The notes: generated by a model from the sequence alone, not told the origin. DNA of 64,000 bases from Bedellia somnulentella (GCA_963576735.1 OY755179.1:992001-1056000), one strand, 5' to 3'; numbered from the stretch's first letter, positions 43,522 to 53,546 are shown. Numbers and translations: made by a program.

Positions 43522-44134
43522 TTTGTATGATTTCATTTAATCTTTGTATTTTGTTATCGTAGCCTTATATTATAGTGACATATGATCCTTAAGTCGATCG
43601 TGCCAACTCAGCATGGTTGTATTGACTGAATGTTCACCCTTTTGTAACTTTAATATCATAAGCATACAGAGGTACACCATAATGTCTAATTGATGTAAAA
43701 ATGGTCCGTCAATAGTGATTTTGTACATTTATAGTAAGCTAGTTGAGACAGTAAGTAATAGGCTCTTCTGTTTTTCTAACGTATTTTTTTTTACTCAATT
43801 TTTTTATATTTTTTTAAAAATTGAACATTTAATTCAGATGCGAGTATTTTTGACGGAATAAAAACTTATGATTATAAATCTTTATAATCTGAATATATAA
43901 TATATAGTCTCAACTAGCTTACTATAAATGTACAAAATCACTATTGACGGACCATTTTTACATCAATTAGACATTATGGTGTACCTCTGTATGCTTATGA
44001 TATTAAAGTTACAAAAGGGTGAACATTCAGTCAATACAACCATGCTGAGTTGGCACGATCGACTTAAGGATCATATGTCACTATAATATAAGGCTACGAT
44101 AACAAAATACAAAGATTAAATGAAATCATACAAA
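43522..44134. repeat. Large palindrome: 228-bp arms, 157-bp spacer
   Basis: Left arm 43522-43749 and right arm 43907-44134 are exact reverse complements as far as I could check by eye over their whole length, with no gap. Check points: TGACATATGATCCTTAAGTC, GGTACACCATAATGTC and AATAGTGATTTTGTAC with their complements. The spacer 43750-43906 is A/T-rich and unrelated. No coding potential and no terminal motif typical of a known transposon. It is 1 bp from a second palindrome. Confidence 0.9.
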
Positions 44135-44135
44135 T

Positions 44136-44311
44136 AAGACAAGACAAAACGTTAGTAAAACTGATTTACTGTACTGAATTTTTTGAGATGATACATTTTC
44201 GTGCATGCATCCGGCATACATATCTATGTATGCCGGATGCATGCACGAAAATGTATCATCTCAAAAAATTCAGTACAGTAAATCAGTTTTACTAACGTTT
44301 TGTCTTGTCTT
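44136..44311. repeat. Perfect palindrome: 87-bp arms, 2-bp loop
   Basis: Left arm 44136-44222 (AAGACAAGACAAAACG to CATACATA) and right arm 44225-44311 are exact complements around TC. Such a structure would extrude as a cruciform and is normally unstable. It starts one base after the neighbouring 228-bp palindrome. Confidence 0.9.
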
Positions 44312-44467
44312 TGTTTTTATAACACTACCTTCGACATTAAATTCACGAAGATCACCATTTTCAAGTGACCTACCTGGTTGTTCTCCATCACTTCTAGAGT
44401 TATTGGAAACTTAATTTATATATGACCGTGTTTCAAGAAGGGCCACTTTAATCCATAAAACCATTAA

Positions 44468-45214
44468 AATATCTACAACTTATCTTCTGATAAGACTAAA
44501 TTTATTGTAATACATTCGCCATACTTAACTATTTCTGAACAACCACCTTCTATGTTCACACATAGTTTCTTATGTCTACATAGAAATCTAGTCAGCTGTC
44601 AGTGTGTACCTATAGAGAGAGTAGACTGTATAACGTACCTAGGTTTAAAAGTAGATGTTAGCTTCTCATGGTCTCAACACATTGATTATATATGTAATAA
44701 GCTTAGAATTTTATTGGGTAAATTCTACCATTTAAGTTTTAAGGTTCCAACAAGCACACTTAAATGTTTGTATTTCTCGCTAGTTGACTCAATCCTGAGT
44801 TATGCTCTTGACAGTTACGGCCTTACTTTTAAATCATATATAGATAAACTTGAATCACTTCAGATTAGATTTTTAAAACTTCTTGTTAATCATAAAACTA
44901 AAAATAAATGTAATGGTAACTACTATAAACTTTTTAAAATATGTAAAATTCTGCCTGTCAGCCTGAAACATAAATACCTCTTATTAATTAACAACCACGA
45001 CAGTCAAGAGCAGAATATCACGAAACTGAGTCATAGCTATGGCACGAGGTCGGTGTCGGCGGGCAGGCTGGAGGTACCCAGAGTAAATAATTACTACGGG
45101 GACAGGACGCTTAAAAAGCGATTACCGTACTTGATCAACAGTCTGCCCGAGGACATCCGCCTCGAGTCTAATAGACAAAAATTTAAAAACAAATTAAAAA
45201 AAATATTTTCTTAA
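44468..45214 (+). pseudogene. LINE reverse-transcriptase C-terminal region (CR1/Jockey-like), 5'-truncated
   Basis: The open frame runs without an internal stop from about 44468 to a stop at 45212-45214 (~248 codons). It begins NLSSDKTKFIVI, the typical start of the region after the RT catalytic motif. YLGLKVDVSFSWSQHIDYIC and NKLRILLGKF (YLG-x-x-D-x-x-L-x-W-x-x-HI pattern) follow. The SYALDSYG, LQIRFLKLLVN, SYGTRS and LPYLINSLPEDIR motifs of the C-terminal domain of CR1/Jockey-group retrotransposons come next. The YxDD catalytic part and everything before it are absent, so the copy is dead, but its intact frame implies recent insertion. It lies ~150 bp after the perfect palindrome. The annotated start is the first in-frame residue after a stop, not a true initiator. 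Confidence 0.8.
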
Positions 45215-45354
45215 CTCACTACCATAGATGTAACTAAATAAAAATTTATTAAAAGAGACTCTACCTGCAGACAAACTGTAAAACAGTTTTGCAGGGCTTT
45301 GTTATAATTAAATGTAACCATTTATATTAATAAAGATTAATAATAATAATAATA
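45215..45354 (+). repeat. LINE 3' UTR with terminal hairpin and (TAA)n tail
   Basis: Follows the RT stop codon. A hairpin at 45264-45295 (CCTGCAGACAAACTGT against ACAGTTTTGCAGG) precedes AATAAAG and an (AAT)n tail at ~45335-45354. 3' hairpin plus simple-repeat tail is typical of LINEs that recognise their own RNA end. Confidence 0.7.
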
Positions 45355-45514
45355 AGGCATTAACATCTTGTGCGGATTTCGGTAAGCCGATTGAGATTCT
45401 TAAAACTTTTGTTCCATTATAATTACAGCTAATGTGGACTCTTCCTTACTTATTATAAATCAAATAAACACTTGAAAAATTAAACAAAGAGAGGAGAGTA
45501 CAATCATACATACC

Positions 45515-45636
45515 GTACATATACTCACGGCTTGCAACTTTAGTGGGGAAAAGATTCTAACCTAAAGTGTGTCGTCTCTTACCACCACCACAGGAAAAAA
45601 TGGGTAAGTACTATTCTATGCCGACAATATACAGCA
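45515..45636 (-). mobile_element. SINE-A copy with large internal deletion
   Basis: ATATACTCACGGCTTGCAAC joins the tail to the middle, and it ends TATGCCGACAATATACAGC. Confidence 0.6.
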
Positions 45637-45842
45637 CAAAGATAATATTTCCTTCAAACTCCAAAATTTTCATAAAACTGAACTTCTCTAACAAAGCACA
45701 TTTAAAATACTCACTTTTGAGAAAACTAACTCAAGTTCAGATCTTAATTTCATAACTCGACTAACACCAAATAATTCTATGCACATAATTAATTTGCATC
45801 ACTTATGAACTAAATTAACTCGTTTTAGTGACGAAATCTCAC

Positions 45843-45952
45843 CTGAGTTGGTGGTGGGAATTGTCCCGGGGGGGCGGCATGGGGGTGGGGATACGACGTC
45901 CCCCTCTTTCTCCGCCAACCCCCGAACCACCCCCAATTGTCTGCTGCCGGAA
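45843..45952 (-). CDS. Candidate internal coding exon of an unrecognised gene (partial)
   Basis: A 110-bp block of striking GC content in AT-rich DNA. On the minus strand it is preceded by a tract and acceptor GGTGCTTTTTCTTTCAG and ends CAACTCAG at a donor GTGAGA. In the frame that needs two bases to finish a preceding codon it gives exactly 36 codons, PAADNWGWFGGWRRKRG then TSYPHPHAAPPGQFPPPTQ, ending on a codon boundary. Because GC-rich DNA has few stops, the other two minus frames are also open, so the frame is not proven. The chosen frame runs on in phase into the exon at 5326-5723. The Trp/Gly patch followed by a proline-rich stretch is not enough to name a family. Confidence 0.5.
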
Positions 45953-46313
45953 CTGAAAGAAAAAGCACCATTGAAACAGACCACTCACTTCGATAAGCTG
46001 AGGGAATGGTATCAGATTTTTCATAGTGCAACAATAAATTACAAGACAGTCACTATTCAGAAAATGCATTTTTTAAAGTCACAATAGCCAATTTTCTTTC
46101 TTGAACTAACGCGTTGGAAATTTTTGAAGTCTCGGTGGCGGAAATTCGAAGTCGTGTCTGCAATTGTTACAAAATAATGATATAAGAAACTAACACAGAC
46201 ACTATAAACGTCACATATTGCGTTACATATGATGACGATAAGCCAAATGAAACCCGTCTGCTGGACATACGATAAAAATCCTCTAGTTTACTTTTATCAT
46301 ATGCTCACGTTAA

Positions 46314-46432
46314 TCTATACTTATAATAAATCTGTAGAAAGGTCAATTCTGTACATGAAATATATTTTCAAAATAACTATCAGGTGGTGATTAGGGATCG
46401 ACACTGATGCCAAAAATGCAATCAGTAAAATT

Positions 46433-46486
<54 letters not shown>

Positions 46487-47303
46487 GGTTTGTATGTTCC
46501 TTATGGAAACAAAAACTACTCGACGGATTTTAACGAAACTTGGTACAATTATTCTCCATACTCCTGCGCAGGTTTTTGTATACTTTCCAGCAGAGTAGTA
46601 AAGGGGAAATTTGGGGAATTTTGGGAAAACGGGGGAAGTTACTACATTTTTTAAGCTTCTGTCGCGTGTGCAGCCTTAATGGTTAAACTTACATAGAAAT
46701 TATATATGACGGAAATATTCTTCATAAAATTATCTAAAAAAAAGTCCTCAACAGTTTATGTCTATCTTTTACGGTTGACTCACAATAACACGTGTAATTC
46801 CTGATAGCTTAGCAGTTCGGAACATTCTGATTATATTTGTTTACTCTTACGTTTGTAAACCTCTCACTCATCCCTAATTTAAAAAAGGTAACATTATTAC
46901 CTATTCAATAAAAAAAGAATCATAGAAATCGGTAGAGAAACACCGAAATTATACTTAAAATAAGCCATCGCGCCCGTGACCAAAACCGAATCGTTACTAA
47001 TTTACATATAACATACTAGATGGCGCCAGTAGTTGCATCCTACAACACGTAATGATTTATTTTTTAGATTGTTATAAATACTTCATAGCGTTTTATTCCA
47101 AAATTTGCTATTAAACGGAAATACTGAACCATTCATTAAAGCGCATTCAAAATCACCAAACTACACTGTTTAGGGAGTGCTATAAATTTAATAAATTGAA
47201 AACATTGCGCTGAATTTCACAATGCTTGAGCAGTTAATAAAGAAAGAAACCTCAGATATTTGAAAAACAACGCTACCCGTGCGAAGCTGGGACGATCCAC
47301 TAG
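46314..47303 (+). mobile_element. Non-autonomous Helitron (~990 bp)
   Basis: 5' end TCTATACTTATAATAAATC and 3' end ACGCTACCCGTGCGAAGCTGG...CCACTAG, inserted between A (46313) and T (47304), the expected A^T host site. No target duplication, no terminal inverted repeats and no Rep/helicase coding are visible, so it would need an autonomous partner. The ends are of the style common in Lepidoptera Helitrons (from memory). A (TCTG)n tract lies ~120 bp inside the 5' end. Confidence 0.75.
46435..46487 (+). repeat. (TCTG)n microsatellite inside the Helitron
   Basis: About 13 TCTG units. The related Helitron relic at 50440-50699 has only about 3 (as CAGA). Confidence 0.9.
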
Positions 47304-47322
47304 TAGTTAATAACGTTAATAA

Positions 47323-47574
47323 TTCGCCGTGTAGTGTTGGCTTAGAAAAACACTACCCCATTTCTACCCGTGGGTGATCATAAGGCGACTAAGGGTATAG
47401 AGGCTTTTTAAGTGATTTTTGGGCGATGTGGTTGGAGACCCGTCACCAAAAACATTTATTATTACCATCTTTTCCACAATCAACTTCCAAAAGTGGCTGA
47501 GGAATTTTTCATTCTAAAGCTCTGGCTACCCCGTTAAGGGATTTATAGCCGTGAGTATATGTATGTATGTATGT
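47323..47574 (+). mobile_element. SINE-A copy, subfamily A3, with 10-bp target duplication
   Basis: ACGTTAATAA flanks it at 47313-47322 and 47575-47584. It lies 20 bp past the Helitron end. Confidence 0.9.
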
Positions 47575-47583
47575 ACGTTAATA

Positions 47584-47784
47584 AATGCCAAAAAGGGGAA
47601 ATCAGAGCTTCAGACATAGATTCATACACTTTCGGAAGTAGAGAGGGGAAATTATTGAAATACACTTTAGAGTTGGGTCTCAAAGCGCATCGCCCAGGAA
47701 TCAATGAATGAGCCCCAATAAGAAACAACCACTATAGACGCGCAGAAAATATGGATAGTGCTATTCTAAGTCGATATTACAAAT
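47584..47784 (-). mobile_element. SINE-A copy, old
   Basis: GGGGAAATCAGAGCTTCAG through GTGCTATTCTAAGTCG; the tail is missing. Confidence 0.6.
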
Positions 47785-48149
47785 AATAATAATATAATAA
47801 TCATAATTAAATACATACACATTGAACTATTAAACTAATAATCCTTGAATCGTTAAATTTAAAGAAAAACAGCAGAGTTTTTACTGCCTGTAGTTGTATT
47901 GTTTTCAGAAGGACTTCAGTACAATTTCAGACGGCAGATAAAGTGTTGAAGAGCTCAGACCTACGTCAACGAAGGGTTTATAGCTCGGAGCTATGACGAA
48001 GGTATTCAAAATGGAAACACAACCTAGAGCGAGATTCACCTCGCTATCTTACAATGGCTCTCTACACTTGATGTACAGCTACTTCATGCTATGTTCTTGT
48101 AGAACAAGGGATTGTCTTTCGGTGTGTGACACTTGCCTAAGGTTTTATA
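47785..48149. other. No feature identified
   Basis: Unassigned. Confidence 0.35.
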
Positions 48150-48372
48150 TATACATACATATACTTACGGCTATAAATCTCTAAAAGAGAAAGCGATAGC
48201 TTCAGAATAAGACATTCATTCAGCAACTTTTGGAAATTGAGTGGGGAAAAGATTGTAAAATATAAGGATTTTGCCCCCATTCCTTGACTGCAAAATGCCC
48301 CAATTACAACCGCCTTTACCGAACCCCTTCAGGAAGAAATGGGGTAGTGTTATTCTAAGCCGACACTACACA
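48150..48372 (-). mobile_element. SINE-A copy, diverged
   Basis: ACTTACGGCTATAAATCTC to CCGACACTACACAAC. The GGTCTCCAACCGCATCGCC block is deleted. Confidence 0.7.
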
Positions 48373-48375
48373 ACC

Positions 48376-48832
48376 AACACAATTTTATTTTTAACTGAGT
48401 AAAATCCTGCAAGCTATTTTTTTTACTCAAATTTTCAAACTCAAACTAGATCTCCAAACGCGGTGCAGAGGTACTAGTGAACATCTATTGACGTTTTCTA
48501 CTCAAACAATTGCTTTATGAGAGACAAATAACTATAAAATCGTATTATTCAACGATAGCGCATATGGACAGACAATATATTATTATTTCTGTGTTTAGTC
48601 ATTAAAAATGACACAAAACTGTCTTCATTATCATGACCATGCAATCTAAAATTGCTTATCACATGTCTGTACCAAATAAATATAAAAGATTCATTTTGTG
48701 ATAATTTACTCCTAAATGAAATTAAAAAAATGCTAGTAAATAAGCATTAAGAATAATGCCATGTAAATAAAAATAAATTCTGAATGTTACGTAGACATAT
48801 AATTTTAAACTCAATTTTTTTATACTAACAAA
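48376..48832. other. Mostly unassigned; SINE-B-like scrap
   Basis: 48450-48500 (CTCCAAACGCGGTGCAGAGG, GTACTAGTGAACATC) may be a minus-strand SINE-B remnant. The rest is AT-rich. Confidence 0.35.
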
Positions 48833-49075
48833 CTTACATATACTCACACCATAAATCCCAAAAAGGTGTAGCCAGGGCTTTAGAACTAGATGCTTCTAAG
48901 CCACTATTGCAAGTTCATAGGTGACAAGGCGGTATAAAAAAGTATCAGGTCGCACGTGATGAGTCTCCAACCGCATCGCCCAAAAACCATTCTAAAAGCC
49001 CCGTACCTTTAGATGCCTCTTACGACACCCGTGGGTAGAAAGGGGTAGAGACATTCTAAGCCGGCACTACACGGC
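48833..49075 (-). mobile_element. SINE-A copy, A2/A0-like
   Basis: ACTCACACCATAAATCCC to CCGGCACTACACGGC; head CACCCGTGGGTAGAAAGGGG is A2, body with CACTATTGCAAGTTCATAGG is A0-like. Confidence 0.75.
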
Positions 49076-49559
49076 AACTTATATAAGTTATTTATTCATA
49101 CAAATTATGAAACATACTGGGTAAAAAAGGACAAAAGAAATTCGTTTAAGCGCTAATATTTTATGCATACACCACAAAGTCAAAGATCTGAAATTCAAAT
49201 CCATTTTGAAAAGTACTCCTCAGAAAAGCGGGAGGCAATCTTCCTGAAACTGATTCCAATCGTTGTACAGTCAATCTGAAAAGTCAGTCTGCAAAATTCA
49301 ACTATTCATAAGGCGCTACTAAATAAACGTTTGATGCATTAAAAATATGTTTCGCTTATAGGAAAAATCATTTATATTGCCATGATCATAGGCTAATAAC
49401 TAATATGTCTGATACAAAAAAAACTCAATAATATAGCACCTAAATTAAGCAAATCATAGACGTACTAATAAAAACGTTTTTTAATCTATGTAAGCAAATA
49501 TTTACTTTGCCAAATTCCTTGTCCTAAACTTATTTGAAAAAAGTCCTTGTGCTGCAATA
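49076..49559. other. No feature identified
   Basis: Unassigned AT-rich sequence. Confidence 0.35.
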
Positions 49560-49670
49560 ACTGAATATTCCTCGGCCACTTTAGCAAGTGAAGTAAAGAT
49601 AATATTGTAAAATAAAGAATGTTTGATGATGGGTCACAGCTACATCGGCTAAAAAACACTAATCCAACGC
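49560..49670 (-). mobile_element. SINE-A relic
   Basis: TTCCTCGGCCACTTTAGC through GATGGGTCACAGCTACATCG. Confidence 0.45.
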
Positions 49671-49928
49671 TTACATAGCTTTTAAAAGAATCAAACGTTT
49701 GACTCATTCATGTAATAAACAGTTTTCTATTTAAAACTGTATAGAATAGTTTGAATGCACGTTCAATTAAACTAATTTCGTTATGAATGAAATCAGATGA
49801 ATTTTATTGATCACTCAAGCATGTAAGGCCTGCCTCTACTAAGAAAACAATTTGATTATGTTCGTAATTATTGCTAAGAATTATGTTTATGTTGCTGAGT
49901 TCCCAGAATGCAAGTACAACCTGGAGGT

Positions 49929-50059
49929 CTAGCACGAGCGCTATTTTATCGACACGATAACGGTTAGAATGAGATGGCAGTATACGATACTAAGTAAGTG
50001 CGTAAGAGATGGCTGCTTTATCCCACGCGATAACTAGTTAAAACACGGCTCTTGCTTGC
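49929..50059 (+). mobile_element. MITE-D, first unit of a tandem dimer
   Basis: TCTAGCACGAGCGCTATTTT to CACGGCTCTTGCTTGC. Its right end is altered, joining CCCTTCTGGAGG and the second unit. Confidence 0.75.
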
Positions 50060-50069
50060 CCTTCTGGAG

Positions 50070-50202
50070 GCCTAGCACGAGCGCTATTTTATCGTCAAGG
50101 TATCAGTTAGAATGAGATGACAGTATACAATACTAAGTTTTTACGAAATTGATGGCTGTTTTATACCACGCTATATCTAGTTAAAAGGTCGCTCGTACTA
50201 GC
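50070..50202 (+). mobile_element. MITE-D, second unit of a tandem dimer
   Basis: CCTAGCACGAGCGCTATTTT to GGTCGCTCGTACTAGC. Same orientation as the first unit, ~85-90% similar by eye. Confidence 0.8.
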
Positions 50203-50439
50203 TATGCTGATGACATTATATTGATGGCAGTTCTGAGTTGCAGTCTAAAATTAGGAATGTTGGTAATTAAGTCAATAATGGTTTGTGTAAAATAAAGTTT
50301 GAATCAGAATCAATGTACGGTAAAATTTGTATACATAGGCAGTCATGGCACCGCAAAAGAGGCTTTAGACTACTATTCAAATAGGTTATACATGGGTTAT
50401 ACCCTCCTTTTTTATTGACTTCGTTATATATAACTAATT

Positions 50440-50699
50440 CTTCATACTCCTGGGCAGGTTATATATAAATATATAACCTGCCCAGGAGTATGAAGCATAA
50501 TTGTGCCAAATTTCGTTAAAATCCATCGAGTAGTTTTTGTTTCCATAAGGAACATACAAACCGACAGACAGACAGACAAAAATTTTAGTGATTGCATTTT
50601 TGGCATCAGTATCGATCCCTAATCACCCCCTGATAGTTATTTTGAAAATATATTTCATGTACAGAATTGACCTCTCTACAGATTTATTATAAGTATAGA
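50440..50699 (-). mobile_element. Helitron relic with a foldback end
   Basis: The reverse complement of the first ~240 bp of the Helitron at 46314 (TCTATAC end at 50699, preceded by A on its own strand). It runs as far as CATACTCCTGGGCAGG and then folds back: 27-bp perfect arms 50440-50466 and 50469-50495 around AA. The 3' half is absent. Confidence 0.75.
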
Positions 50700-50705
50700 T
50701 AATTG

Positions 50706-50875
50706 CATACATAAATAATCACGCACGGCTATAAATCTCAGAAAAGAGTGTCAGTGTTTCAAATAACCCTCAACCACATTTGCAAGTTTGTTGGGTTAGT
50801 GAGAATAGGAGAATGTAGTGAAAATAAAGTACCATAACTGATCGATCGACCGACAGCCACTTGAATCACCTCGTA
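50706..50875 (-). mobile_element. SINE-A relic
   Basis: ACGCACGGCTATAAATCTC through CCACATTTGCAAGTTTG; old and head-truncated. Confidence 0.5.
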
Positions 50876-51239
50876 TTATTTTCTTATAATAGTAATAAGG
50901 GTTTGTTCGAACACTTGCATTACTCTCAACTGGTTTCATCCTATGAGGAGTAAACTTTAGTTATTCTAAAACTAATATGAGCTCCACTGTACTTCCTTCA
51001 AAATATGACCTTCTATCTGAACCCTTAGCGAAAGTTACTTTACAATTCTTTGTCAAACAACACAATGGAGTGTTTACATTTCTTATCATTTTCTCAACAC
51101 AATAACCTTTTGTTGAAGAGTATGAATAAGTTTATACTCTTCATATTATTAAATTTTAATATGACATTAAAACTGCAATTCCGGTTAACAATTATGCTAT
51201 TCAACAGTATTTTTACCCATAGTATAGTAGTAGATGTCA
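50876..51239. other. No feature identified
   Basis: Unassigned. Confidence 0.35.
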
Positions 51240-51570
51240 ACTCAAACGTTCACGACGTATATCTCCGAAGGGGTTGGCAGAGGTACTTGTACTTCTGAAC
51301 ATCACGTGACATTGTCACCTGGTGTTCGGAGGAAGCACGTTATGCTTGGACTGTGTACTCACGAGATAGGAGGCAGGCCTATCGATGTTTTGTACGAATA
51401 CACTGTCACATGACAAACTACAACTTAGCCATGTGGGTTTCCTCACGTTGTTTTCCCTCAAATTAACCACACATATGACAGAAAAGACCAATCGGTGTAG
51501 GTCCGACCCGGGAATTGAACCCTAATCGTCTGCACGATAAGCTGTTTTCTACTCACTGAACTATCACGGT
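51240..51570 (-). mobile_element. SINE-B, nearly full length
   Basis: tRNA-like head on minus (GTGATAGTTCAGTGAGTAGA; B box GGTTCAATTCCCGG). A ~25-bp deletion lies in the CACCGTTAACAACCATG part, and the tail has lost its TTATG repeats. Confidence 0.8.
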
Positions 51571-51825
51571 TGTAACAAGGTTCTACTTCAAATACTACAG
51601 AACAATAGACGAAAAGGACAGGAATATTTTCTTTAGAACAATACGAATGCTGTATTTCGACCTCAAAAATTGTCATCTCCATGTTTCTAGGCTGTTGTAT
51701 GAGGCACAGTACGATGACTTGCGTCGTGTCTTTCTGATTAGAACCGGAGTGCAGCTATGTGGGCTCCTTGTGATTGTGAGACGTCAATAGCTTAAGACTC
51801 TATAAAAACGAGCATATACAAGTTT

Positions 51826-52075
51826 ACATACATACATACATATACTCACGGCTGTAAATCCCTAGAAGGGGTAGCCAGAGCTAAGGAATTAGAAATTCCT
51901 CAGCCACTTTTGGAAATGTGAGTGGGGAAAAGATGGTAAAAATAAAGGTTGCTGGTGATGGGTCTCCAACCGCATCGCCCAAAAATCCCTTAAAAGCCCC
52001 AATACCGTTAGTCGCCTCTTACGTACACCCATCGGTAGAAACGGGGTAGTGATATTCTAAGCCGACACTACACGG
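51826..52075 (-). mobile_element. SINE-A copy, subfamily A1, with 13-bp target duplication
   Basis: CATATACAAGTTT flanks it at 51813-51825 and 52076-52088. It has the ACCCATCGGTAGAAACGGGG head seen at 13377. Confidence 0.9.
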
Positions 52076-52134
52076 CATATACAAGTTTCCCCTTTATTAT
52101 CCTAAAATAAGTTATACTTTTCAGAAGATGAGAC

Positions 52135-52241
52135 CTAGATTCCCGCGACTAAGTAAATCTTAGTTACGTCTCTTTCCTCACGATGTTTTCCCTCACCGTT
52201 CACAAGCACGATAAATAAACAACACACATGACTATAGAAAA
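52135..52241 (-). mobile_element. SINE-B, central part (split by SINE-A)
   Basis: TTTCCTCACGATGTTTTCCC and CACCGTTCACAAGCACG, then SINE-A; it continues at 52497. Confidence 0.65.
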
Positions 52242-52496
52242 CATACATACATACATATACTCACGGCTATAAATCCCTTAACGGGGTAGCCAGAGCTTTG
52301 GAATGAGAAATTCCTTAGCCACTTTTGGAAGTTGATTGGGGAAAAGATGGTAATAATAAATGTTTTTGGTGACAGGTCTCCAACCACATCGCCCAAAAAT
52401 TACTTAATAAGCCCCTATACCCTTAGTCGCCTCTTACGATCACCCACGGGTAGAAATGGGTAGTGTTATTCTAAGCCGATACTACACGGCAAATAC
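52242..52496 (-). mobile_element. SINE-A copy, subfamily A3, inserted in SINE-B
   Basis: GACTATAGAAAA flanks it at 52230-52241 and 52497-52508. The host SINE-B continues on both sides. Confidence 0.9.
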
Positions 52497-52562
52497 GACT
52501 ATAGAAAAAAAAATTAAAAAATTTGGCCCGACTTGAAATTTGAACTGGGCTATCACAGTTGT
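52497..52562 (-). mobile_element. SINE-B, head part
   Basis: GGCCCGACTTGAAATTTGAAC and TGGGCTATCACAG carry the worn B and A boxes on minus. Confidence 0.6.
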
Positions 52563-52564
52563 TA

Positions 52565-52805
52565 TACATACATACACGGCTATAAATCCCTTGAAGAAGT
52601 AGCCAGACCTAAGTAATTAGAAATTCCTCAGCCACTTTTGGAAGTTGCGTGGGGCACAGATGGTGAAATAAAGATTGTTGGTGATGGGTCTCCAACAGCA
52701 TCGCCCAAAAATACCTAAAAAGCCTCAATACCGTTGGTCGCCCCTTACGTACACCCACTCTGGAAGAAATGGGGTTGTGCTATTCTAAGCCCACACTACA
52801 CAGCT
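52565..52805 (-). mobile_element. SINE-A copy, A1 variant
   Basis: Shares CAACAGCATCGCCC and CACTCTGGAAGAAATGG with the copy at 11299. Tail only (CATA)2. Confidence 0.8.
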
Positions 52806-53014
52806 ACAGCTAGAGTTGTTATCTTGGCAAATATATATTTGTGATATTTTTGTACTGGCTTCAGAGTGGCTGCCTGATAAGAAGAAATAACATTTCGTGC
52901 TCTTTAATAATCAGAAAAGGGTGGTTACATTTTCCTGTTTTTGTAACATCAACCCTTTTTCCTTTTCGTTAAGTAAAACAGCCCTTAATCCTGGTATGGT
53001 GCCAGAAAATTATC

Positions 53015-53176
53015 AAGTAAACCCAAATGGCTATAGCTGGTCCAGTTGTACTTAGTCATATGACAGTGTTTGTATACTAAGCGGTGATAGACCTGCCTCT
53101 ATCACATGAATACTCTGCCCAAGCAATTTGCGGCTCTGCCAACACCTTTGGGGCATAGGCGTGAACGTTTGAGTTG
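53015..53176 (+). mobile_element. SINE-B relic
   Basis: CCCAAATGGCTATAGCTGG through GGTGATAGACCTGCCTC and CTCTGCCAACACCTTTGGGG, ending GGCGTGAACG. Confidence 0.65.
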
Positions 53177-53281
53177 GAACAATAGCAAAATCGACTCATC
53201 AACCTTTTTTCAAAACCGTTATTTTAGGTAGTTATGATTAAGATAAACTCTCTCAGTTGCAATTTTAGTAAAGTAAATTAA

Positions 53282-53543
53282 GGGCCAGCGCTGACTGCCG
53301 GCATGGCATGGCATGGCATGGCAAAGGATTTCGGTACAGATATAGCATTTTTAATCTTATTACCATGAGTATAGAATTCATTTTACTTCATTTTGACACA
53401 ACGATGCCGACGTTCTGTCCTACCGCGGCCTCCCTCGGCATCGTTGTGTCAAAATGAATTCTATATGCATGGCAATAAGATTAAAAATGCTGTATCTGTA
53501 CCGAAATCCTTTGCCATGCCATGCCGGCAATGAGCGCCGGCCC
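53282..53543. mobile_element. Harbinger-type hairpin MITE, 262 bp, TAA target duplication
   Basis: Ends GGGCCAGCGCTGACTGCCGG and ...GCGCCGGCCC, with TAA at 53279-53281 and 53544-53546. The arms are ~110 bp (AAGGATTTCGGTACAGATA, TTTTGACACAACGATGCCGA) around a short GC-rich loop. The left arm carries a (GGCAT)n run longer than the right arm's. TAA/TTA targets and GGGCC ends are typical of PIF/Harbinger MITEs. Confidence 0.8.
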
Positions 53544-53546
53544 TAA

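Noticed and set aside
45825..46087. Several overlapping frames on both strands
   Set aside because: A GC-rich 110-bp block lacks stops in all frames; only the splice-bounded minus-strand exon was kept.
46407..46598. Open frame with LSVC repeats
   Set aside because: Translation of the (TCTG)n microsatellite inside a Helitron.
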